From contig OZ026837.1 in NCBI GenBank assembly GCA_964023205.1, positions 16,035,479 through 16,099,478 on the forward strand: a stretch of 64,000 bases of DNA, read 5' to 3'. A program made the translations under genes and the position numbers. Source of the stretch: Lutraria lutraria. Taxonomy: Eukaryota > Mollusca > Bivalvia > Venerida > Mactridae. This document shows positions 56,229 through 64,000 of this stretch, piece by piece (within the stretch, counting starts at the first letter, position 1; each line of letters opens with the position of its first letter). Under the pieces are notes generated by a model. The model did no database searches and was not told the DNA's origin. It saw only the letters and a list, made by a program, of their open reading frames with translations.

Positions 56229-56304
56229 ACACAGGGATTACTTACTGTACAATCAGAGATTTCCTCGGCAGATTACTTCTTTAAATCCATTTTGGGATTA
56301 ATTT

Positions 56305-56492
56305 TTAGCTCGGCAGTTATCAAAGAAACAGTTGAGCTATTGTGATCACTGCATTGTCTGTGTCTGTGAAAAATTTGTGCATAACTCAGAAAATTATAAA
56401 AGGTGGAAGCCTAAAACTTCATAGTTGGATAGATAACTTTGAGGTGGTGAACAGACGAGCATTGGCCCCATTTGCGGCACTCTTATTTCTTG
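56305..56492 (+). repeat. Interspersed family G, copy 4, in the SGSM 3' UTR region
   Basis: AGCTCGGCAGTTATCAAAGA and 'GCATAACTCAGAAAATTATA' match the other copies. It starts 77 bases after the SGSM stop. Confidence 0.75.
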
Positions 56493-57169
56493 CAATGAAA
56501 TATATTTTATATGTCTTTAGTAAACTTTCTTGTATAATTTTCTAGCAATGTCAAATACTTGAATCTTACAATTCTTCAATAAGATTGTTAAATAATTTGA
56601 CATTGTTTATTTATGATGTTATTAACTTACTAAAATATCTGATTTTACGTTACTGTACAAATATACACTCGGCTTAGTGCAAATCCTCATCTATATTCTG
56701 TATAAAAAGGACAGTAAACAATCTGGCATTGATTTTTGTGTACATGAAAAAGATGCTTTACCTTTACTATTGTAAACTTTACACTAGGACCTGGATAAAA
56801 CAGTGTCTATGTTGTGGGTACATCATAGGCACTCGATTCCGTGATTTTTATACGTTTACAGACGTTCTTTTGCAATTTCACCCATCAAACAATGCAAATC
56901 TGTCGAAAGTAAAATCTTCATTTTTTCCCTTATTGTGTGTATAAAATACACCAAGGTAGTAAACTCGCCATTTTTTCGTTTGACGGAAGTGACGAAAATA
57001 AGCGTGGCTCCCGGCTATGGTATACATTACAAAGTTGGCTTATTTTGCATGATATATTTGTCTGTATTTTACTGTTACTATGACATGACAAACAATTGAA
57101 GTACACTCATACTCTCTTAACAGGTTTCCTTAAATAATTGGTTCACTAATTCATATTGAGCAACATTTT
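56493..57169. other. 3' flank or 3' UTR, nothing recognised
   Basis: AT-rich. No clear AATAAA was tied to the SGSM transcript. The 71-codon forward frame at 56729 has no likeness to known proteins. Confidence 0.45.
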
Positions 57170-57445
57170 TATACCCCACCCACTACCAATGGTGAGGGTT
57201 GTACTAGCTTCATGTACTAGTAAAATGTCCTGTCACGTCCCATCACATTGCTTAGGTTGTAACATTGTTGTTTATCAATGGATTTCAAAATTACTTGGCC
57301 AGATTGTTCACCTATATTAGACGTGTAGCGAACAAGAACCAGGCCTGTACCTCCGAGGTCAAGGTCACACTTGAAGGTCAGATGTCAATTGTGTAGGTAC
57401 CAAGGGCGGTAACTACAAGATCAAGGTCACTCTTGGTTATCCTCT
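57170..57445 (+). repeat. Interspersed family E, copy 3
   Basis: TTATACCCCACCCACTACCA, 'CCGAGGTCAAGGTCACACTT' and 'ACAAGATCAAGGTCACTCTT'. Confidence 0.65.
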
Positions 57446-57821
57446 TAAAATGAAGATATTGCTTTGTATTGAAAAAAGATTTGGCGTACACATTACATGT
57501 TAGTCAGTATTGACTTTTTTATTGTTCTTGTTCTTTTGTAAGTTGTACTTGCTTGATTTTGTCCTTTTTTCACATTCTTTTATGAGACTTAATTCCAAAA
57601 AAAAATTCTAAAGGAGTTATTTGTTTACATTTATAATTTTATAGAAAAGTGATAAAAAAGATACCATTCCATGGTTTTAAAGGTACATTTATTCTTATTT
57701 TCATGATGTGTTTTTTTATATTTTGAATCTATATTTTTTTTATTTTATTATCACATTCCACTGTTTTGGATGTTAAATCTGAACTACATTCTTGTATATT
57801 ATCACGTATATTCAGTATCAG

Positions 57822-58080
57822 AGAGACCTGCCTCAGTGGTTGAGTGGTTTAGGTCGCTGGCTTCAAATCACTGTAACCTCTCACTGATAGAGGGTTGTGG
57901 GTTTGAGTCCGATATCGACCTTGTCTCTTTAATACTTTATATGAGAAAGTAGGCATTGCTTACATAGGATGGGAGTCTAGTACTGGTTCTTCCCAGGAAA
58001 GATGGTTAGGTGAACTGTCTGCCTCATATGACTTTGACTGTTGAAAAGGGGCGTAAAACTAAAAAAAACAAAAAAAAAAC
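57822..58080 (+). repeat. Full-length tRNA-derived SINE, family K
   Basis: The head has GCCTCAGTGGTTGAGTGG (box A) and GGGTTTGAGTCCGATATC (box B) with a long variable-arm-like stretch. The body is 'GATGGGAGTCTAGTACTGGT', and it ends GTTGAAAAGGGGCGTAAAAC plus an A-rich tail. The head resembles a Leu/Ser tRNA but is not predicted to be functional. Confidence 0.85.
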
Positions 58081-58269
58081 GTTATGTCAGTTAACATTAG
58101 AGAGCGAGATTCAATTCTTTTTGTGACAATGAATAGTTCAGTATTTAAATAATATAGGATTGTCTACATTATGAAGATTGTGGAATTACTTGATGATGTA
58201 ATATTTTTTATCTATATTGACATATATTAAATACAAAAGTAATTATTTCATGGAAGACAGATTGTTGGC

Positions 58270-58565
58270 TTAAAATTTTTTATAAACATAAATTACTCTC
58301 TTATGGGCATTTTGTATGCTAGTTTGAAATTTCTACTAACCAAAAGCAATTATATACTAAACAAAACTTATAAACCCCATTGCATATTTTTATACACATA
58401 TGATTTTCGAGCCTATTGAGTATTGATATAATGCACATGATTTTCAAGCCAATTTTCATAAAGTGCACCATCTGTTCCGCTTGGGTAATTGAGCCGTAGG
58501 ACATGCAATTTACCAAATGCTGATAAATCACATTTTAATGAATGTGAAGGGTGGTATAATTTTTG
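58270..58565. repeat. Diverged interspersed repeat, pair member 1
   Basis: 'TATACTAAACAAAACTTATA', 'AAGTGCACCATCTGTTCCGC' and 'GCAATTTACCAAATG' line up in order with 62245-62520. Confidence 0.65.
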
Positions 58566-58789
58566 TACTAGTAATTCATACCTAATTAATCAGAAAAAAC
58601 AAAATATGTTTTATGTTATTAAACTATGCTTCTGTTAATAATCTCAAATATTTTGAAGTAAACTACTGTTTCCTATATGTCTGATGTTAAGTGATTCATA
58701 TATACACATAGAGCAGTATGTTAATATTGTGAAGTTCTGAAAATCAGGGGGCTGCTTTTATAGACCTATCTTAGCTGTGATACATGTTT

Positions 58790-58990
58790 TTGGCAACTGA
58801 ACAATAGTGCAGCTTTCCATAGCCAGCACTTGCTGGGTGCGCATGAATTTTGATGTGGACCAAATTACAATGTTTTTTTAAATCTGCCATGCAATTGTTA
58901 AATAAACTAGTCCCCATTCCATTCAGCAATCCATGTCTACGTAAGTTCAGTTTTCTTGAGTTCTTTCAGTACTTTGATGAAGTATAAATA
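58790..58990 (+). repeat. Interspersed family I, copy 7
   Basis: 'GCAGCTTTCCATAGCCAGCA', 'GCCATGCAATTGTTAAATAA' and 'TACGTAAGTTCAGTTTTCTT'. Confidence 0.7.
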
Positions 58991-59249
58991 TTTCATATCT
59001 TGGCTAAGAAATGTCTATAAAGTAGCCTCACTGTAATATATCTAATCATGTGTTGTGTTTATTGAAGTTGTAAATCTTTGGTGTAGACTCACATACATGT
59101 TTGATGTTTATTTATTGATGACATACTACAAGGAGTAGAAATTTGTATACATTGTTATTTGTTTTTCAAATATCAAAATGAATATTATAATTATATTGCT
59201 CTATTTCCGATTCAGATGAGCTGTCTGTTATAATGTTGTGTTATGATAA

Positions 59250-59320
59250 AGGGAGGTAATTACATTTTGACCATTTATATGTTTAGTTGTGATTGTGTTA
59301 GTTATCTCCCTTTGTGTGTA
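59250..59320. repeat. Small inverted repeat AAAGGGAGGTAA...
   Basis: AAAGGGAGGTAATTACA and GTTATCTCCCTTT face each other across about 45 bases, possibly a small MITE remnant. Confidence 0.5.
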
Positions 59321-59494
59321 TGATCGTGTGAAAATCATTGTGGTTGGTTGTAATAAATATAAATTTTGAATTTGTTATCATGGGTAGTTAAGAAATAAAA
59401 TTGAGACATTAACTGGAGAATATATTAAATGAATTATATCCTGTGATTCAACATATAGTACATAATTATTTTGTTAAATTTGAGTCCTTTATTT

Positions 59495-59740
59495 ATATAC
59501 AGTCAAACCTGTGAACAATGGCCACCCTTCGGAAAGACAAAATCAGACCATTTATTGACTATTTGGAGGTCATCTGTTTAAAATAATAAAAATAATTTTT
59601 AAAAGAATGCCCTTTATTCAGAGAAGTTGCCGGCACCTTCTGGAAAGATTAATAAGTACTGGCTAGAGTACAGTCCAGGAAAAGGTGAGGTGGCTGCTGT
59701 ATATAACTTAACTAACTTTGAAAAACTGTTAAACGCTCGG
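59495..59740 (+). repeat. MITE family C stub joined to a SINE J fragment
   Basis: TACAGTCAAACCTGTGAACA starts a family C copy that ends near 59620. 'GCACCTTCTGGAAAGATTAA' and 'GAGTACAGTCCAGGAAAAG' continue as SINE J-like body. Confidence 0.6.
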
Positions 59741-60425
59741 AAAGGAACCATTACCAAAGCTAACATCACTTGATATATTTGGTCAGTTTATCTGTAAAAC
59801 CACTTCTGGTAATTGAAAATTTACAACAGCCATATTCTATGGAATGAACCCCTCATTCCCAGTTTTAAAACTTAACTTAGTCGATATTCCTGATGTCAAA
59901 AGAAGTAGCCCTCAGGATTCTGCTGAAAATTTTTAGAGAAAAATTATCTTAAAACATTTGCTACAGTTTCCAGTTTTTTCACATAGACATACATGTATAG
60001 GGAAAATTAAAACTCTTTCATGATTTTTTAAAACTTTGCATGATCATAGCACATGATAACATGATGACTCCAACAAAAAAAAGGGTTGACACTCGTTTTT
60101 GAGTTATCTGCCCTTGAATTTGAGTTTTTGGCTGATTTTAGGTCTATTAGAATTACATAATTCTCTGATCAATGTATGAACAAATATTCTATGTGTATGT
60201 GCATGTCCATCTTGAAAATTCACTGAAAAACTAGTTTACATTCTGGATATCAAAATGAAATATGTTTTGGTGATTTGGGACCACATAAAAGCTGCTAGTG
60301 AAGCTAAAATAATATGTTTCGTTGTATATTTATAATATTTTATTGGTAGACATGAAAGAGGCTACATTTCTTGCTTATGATTAATTCATTTTATTATGGC
60401 AATATATTTTGCATATGTCTGTACA

Positions 60426-60606
60426 TCCAGTCAATCCTGTGAATAAAGGCCACCCTTGAGAAATACAAAATGTGGTATTCATTGACATACAACCTTTATT
60501 CATGGGTCATTTTGTTTTAAATAATCAATGATGGTTTAAAAAGAATGGCCTTTACTGACAGGGTGACCTTTATTTGGAGGTGGCTGCTAACACAGGTTTG
60601 ACTGTA
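60426..60606 (+). mobile_element. MITE family C, copy in 3' flank
   Basis: CCAGTCAATCCTGTGAATAA to ACACAGGTTTGACTGTA; 181 bp. Confidence 0.8.
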
Positions 60607-61059
60607 CTTTATAATGTTGTACATTTTCAACGCATTATTTATTTCCATATTTTTGTCCACCATTTTTTGTTTCATATAAAAAAATATAAGGATTTCATTT
60701 ACGGATCTGATAACCATGATTTTTTATTAGTGTATTTTGTTGTTTATTTATTCAAATTTAACTTTGTTAAAATAACTTCCCACCGAAATCCAAAAAAGTC
60801 AATTAATGTGTAATTCAGGGTATGTGCAATATAGTATTTTAAATGTCTGTGAAATGCAATTATGTTTGTATAACTATTGACCTATTATATTGGCTTGATT
60901 TTGTTTGTGTATTTACACAGTTGTATGATTTGTGTTCACATCTGTTTCGTCTATATCATACAATGAACTTACAGGAATTTCTCTACTGGAATTTTAATCT
61001 TATTTGATATCATTTTACTCCCTTGAAGCCTTTTAATGAATGGTTTTGTCATTTTCAGT

Positions 61060-61540
61060 AATTACTGGTAATTTCAGTAATCTCTGGTAATTTCAGTAAT
61101 CACTGGTAATTTCCATACTTTCTGGTAATTTTAGTAATCACTGGTAATTTCAGTATTACAAATGTATATGGTTATTTCAATAATGACTGGTAATTTCTGT
61201 AATCTCTGGTAATTCCGGTAATCTCTGGTAATTCCAGTATCACTGGTAATATCCATACTTTCTGGTAATTTTAGTAATCACTGGTAATTTCAGTAACACA
61301 AATGTATATGGTTATTTCAATAATGACTGGTAATTTCTGTAATCTCTGGTAATTCCGGTAATCTCTGGTAATTCCAGTATCACTGGTAATATCCATACTT
61401 TCTGGTAATTTTAGTAATCACTGGTAATTTCAGTAACACAAATGTATATGGTTATTTCAATAATGACTGGTAATTTCTGTAATCTCTGGTAATTCCGGTA
61501 ATCTCTGGTAATTCCAGTAATTTAAGTAATCACAGGTAAT
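61060..61540. repeat. Minisatellite with 17-18 bp unit and 140-bp higher-order repeat
   Basis: The base unit is CTGGTAATTTCAGTAATC-like. GTATATGGTTATTTCAATAA recurs at 61165, 61305 and 61445, exactly 140 bases apart, so a block of about eight variant units has itself been duplicated nearly three times. Confidence 0.92.
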
Positions 61541-62224
61541 TTTTCCAATTTTTTTTTCACTTTTTTCACTGAAGAGCTTTTTGCTTGTGTATGCTTTAAA
61601 AATGAAAAGATAAAATTTAATGTTAGTTATTCAGAATCACATGCTGAAGTAATAAGGGCCATTACAAAGATATTTAAATGTTGTTTAGGTGGAAATATAT
61701 GTTTTGCCTGTACAAAATGAGTCGGTTGGCCTCAGATATTTAGTAGCCATTGTCCAGTAGGATATCAGGCTGCGACACTGCTAGTCGTTGTGTGAGGTCG
61801 CTGACTATCGAATGTGGTATGAAGCTAAAAATAATCACATCCAGTAACCATCGTAATTATTTACAGTAGCTTTGACAGTTTAATAAAATCGCCCTATACA
61901 AATTTAGGCCTTGTTTGAGATCTGCCTCTACTTTACATAGTTACACCTGTTTGAAATAATTTTGCATTTACATTTTCTTCTTTGGAGAAGATATACATTT
62001 TATTGTACTGAAGTCTATATTTGTGATCTAAGTTTAAGCTGGAATTTTACTTTCTTTGAGATCTGAGATCATACTTAAAACTCATCTTCACAGCTTTTGT
62101 TATGTACTGTATATACTATATTCATGTGTTAGTCTAGATATCATTAAACTTGTTTTTGTTTACAGCATTCCAAGACCTAACAGATATATATTTTGTTAAC
62201 AAAAATTTTATTTACGTAATTATC
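61541..62224. other. 3' flank, nothing recognised
   Basis: AT-rich with a weak likeness at 61780-61890 to 21040-21150 ('TGGTATGAAGCTAAAAATAA', 'AGTTTAATAAAATCGCCCTA'). No gene seen. Confidence 0.5.
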
Positions 62225-62520
62225 ACCCCCTGTGATTTATCATAATATACTGAACAAAACTTGTCTGCCCCGCCGCATATTTTGAAGAATCAGGTGCTGT
62301 TATGATAACGGTGCAGGTGATTCTTTAATCGAATATCACGAAGTTCACCACCTATTCCGCTTGTGTACACCGGAACATTGAATGAGGTAACATTTACCAG
62401 TTTAAAAATTTGGAAATCTTGAGATTTATAAATATTTGGTTTTAGCTTATCAATGGTCTTTTGAGCAAGTGTCCATAGATCACCTTTTATGCAGTGGGGA
62501 TGTTAAAAATTTTGTTCAGT
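62225..62520. repeat. Diverged interspersed repeat, pair member 2
   Basis: 'TATACTGAACAAAACTTGTC', 'AAGTTCACCACCTATTCCGC' and 'GTAACATTTACCAG' correspond in order to 58270-58565. The complement of the opening, 'ATTTTGTTCAGTGTATTA', recurs at the right end near 62510, so this copy has inverted termini. Confidence 0.7.
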
Positions 62521-62784
62521 GTATTATTTTATTTATTATATCATTATTATTATAATACAGGTTTATAATGTCTACAAAATAAGAAACTGTTGTTGTTTTT
62601 TTTTGTTAAAATTTTGGAAGTATGAAGATATCCGTACTTGTTATTACAGTCAACTGTCATACATAATCATTTTCTTGTATAAAGTTGTTGAAAATTTCAG
62701 AATAAACAATATCATTGTAGAAATGCATGTGTTGTGTTTTTATATTCATACCTGAAACCATGGAGGAACAGAGCCAATTATTTT

Positions 62785-62885
62785 ATAGTCAAACCTGTGA
62801 ACAAAGGCCACCCTTGGGAAATGCTTAAGGTGGTCTTTATTGACAGGTGGCCTTTAGTTGGAGGTCATTTTGATTATAAATAATA
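62785..62885 (+). mobile_element. MITE family C, truncated copy
   Basis: TAGTCAAACCTGTGAACAAA and 'GGTGGCCTTTAGTTGGAGGT'; the right half is missing. Confidence 0.65.
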
Positions 62886-62889
62886 ACTT

Positions 62890-63275
62890 AATTTCACCAG
62901 ACAACCATACAAAGCATACTGAAGTTTAACTGAAATATTAACCGGAAATGACCCATTATCAAACTTGACCAACATAATTATTATTAAAATAAACATTCTG
63001 AAAAAGTTTCATGAAGATCCAATCAAAACAGTGATTTCTAAAGTGTTCACAAGGTTTTCCCTTATTTGGCCCTGGTGACCTAGTTTGTGACCCCATATGG
63101 CCCTATATCGATCTCGTCCGAGATTTTGTCGATATTAACGTCCTGATTCAGTTTTGTTAAAATGTGGCCCCTAGTGTGTTCACAAGGTAAAGTTTGACGA
63201 CGCACGTCGCCGGACGAAGAAGTTGATCAGTAAAGCTCACGCTGTCACTTTGTGACATGTGAGCTAAAAACGTAC
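62890..63275 (-). repeat. Dispersed repeat related to family G, inverted
   Basis: Ends 'GTGACATGTGAGCTAAAAAC', the complement of the TTTTTAGCTCAC start seen at 12392. The body has 'GTTTCATGAAGATCCAATCA' and 'GACGACGCACGTCGCCGGAC'. No gene. Confidence 0.55.
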
Positions 63276-64000
63276 TGAGCAGAGCGATGAGATACTTTAC
63301 GCACATAAAATGTAATATGACGCAAATGTAATATCGCAATTAAAGACATAACTTCTACAAACATGGAATTCAAACTTCTTACGGAAAACGAATTAAACTT
63401 TTATCATTAACTATTAACTAAGTTCATGTAATACTAGAGTATGTAAAACATTCCACGTTCATTTCTGACGCAAAATAACTACGTGTTTTGAGAGATATAA
63501 TTTCGTCTATTGTTTGTTTTTGTTAAATTTGAGATCGGGTGTACCACATTTGGAAATCATTAAGCGAAAATACAATGACCCCTTATCTGTATAATATTTT
63601 CTGGAATTGTATATTGTGGATGAGCTTCACTTTTTGTAAAAACGAAGTGTATCTAGTGTCATGATTCACCACGCCACGAAAAGCGGTTAAATTGTATTTG
63701 CCTTAATTTTGTCACAGAGCCTTGAAACTTTATTTATATCACACAAATATGCCCCAAAATAATCCGAGCAACGTTCAGGGGCGTAGCTTGCGCTGAAATA
63801 ATGTGTAGACACCAATTTAGGGGGTCCGGAGGCATGCCCCCGAACGATTTTTTCACTATAGATTACCGGAGACATAATTGGGCATTTTCCGATATGCTAG
63901 ATTTATTCATTTTGAGTTTATTTAAATTTGGCCAAAACCCTTGGTTCTCGAATCTGTTCTATTCTCCCGGCCCAACCCCCTTCATTTTTCATTGCGTTTT
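63276..64000. other. Right edge, no gene recognised
   Basis: A minus frame at 63687-63875 contains 'GGGGGTCCGGAGGCATGCCC', a phrase common in worn non-LTR or DNA repeats, and is not called coding. Confidence 0.45.

Noticed and set aside
55661..56164. 167-codon plus frame and 124-codon minus frame of 14-residue repeats
   Set aside because: Produced by a 42-bp minisatellite; no splice sites, no homology, both strands open equally.
63687..63875. 62-codon minus frame with RGHASGPPKLV
   Set aside because: A phrase typical of worn dispersed repeats; no start context or neighbouring exon supports a gene.

Overview
The window is AT-rich, intron-rich eukaryotic DNA crowded with short non-autonomous repeats. 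Intron sizes, the protein-level resemblance to animal SGSM proteins, tRNA-headed SINEs, many foldback (MITE-like) elements and repeat arms rich in 'AAGGTCAAGGTCAC' are what one expects from a lophotrochozoan, most likely a bivalve mollusc. The species cannot be named from sequence alone.

Main gene (+ strand, 4659-56228): 22 exons of an SGSM1/SGSM2-type gene (small G protein signalling modulator, RUN and TBC domain protein; tbc-8 in C. elegans). All exon joins keep frame and give 1093 residues plus a stop. Only the extreme N terminus is missing, presumably on exon(s) before base 1 or hidden in the first 4.6 kb. Domain order is RUN (exons 1-5), a PH-like Rab-binding region (exons 6-10), a linker (11-12), then a Rab-GAP TBC domain (13-22) split by a long acidic insertion. 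Both catalytic fingers are present (I-x-x-D-x-x-R and Y-x-Q).

Nested gene (- strand, 49577-45798): intron 16 (44267-50428) holds a five-exon cytosolic sulfotransferase-like gene on the opposite strand. Its junctions all match in phase and it gives 240 residues, but the PAPS-binding and catalytic positions are altered, so it may be a pseudoenzyme or a decaying gene.

The rest is introns and a 3' flank (56229-64000) with no other convincing gene. They contain: (1) six copies of a 76-bp hairpin element, four with perfect 4-bp target duplications; (2) several TACAGT-ended MITE families; (3) a 346-bp TTAA-flanked element nested in another repeat; (4) a roughly 750-bp CAGGGTC-ended element with a 7-bp flanking duplication; (5) long foldbacks; (6) tRNA-derived SINEs; (7) families rich in microsatellite-like or GTCAAGGTCAC text; (8) minisatellites with 18, 21, 24, 25, 26, 42, 75, 140 and 144 bp periods. 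Several of these touch splice sites of the main gene: a 24-bp minisatellite runs into the acceptor of exon 7, a 75-bp tandem duplication copies the donor of exon 21, and a MITE starts just after the donor of exon 6.
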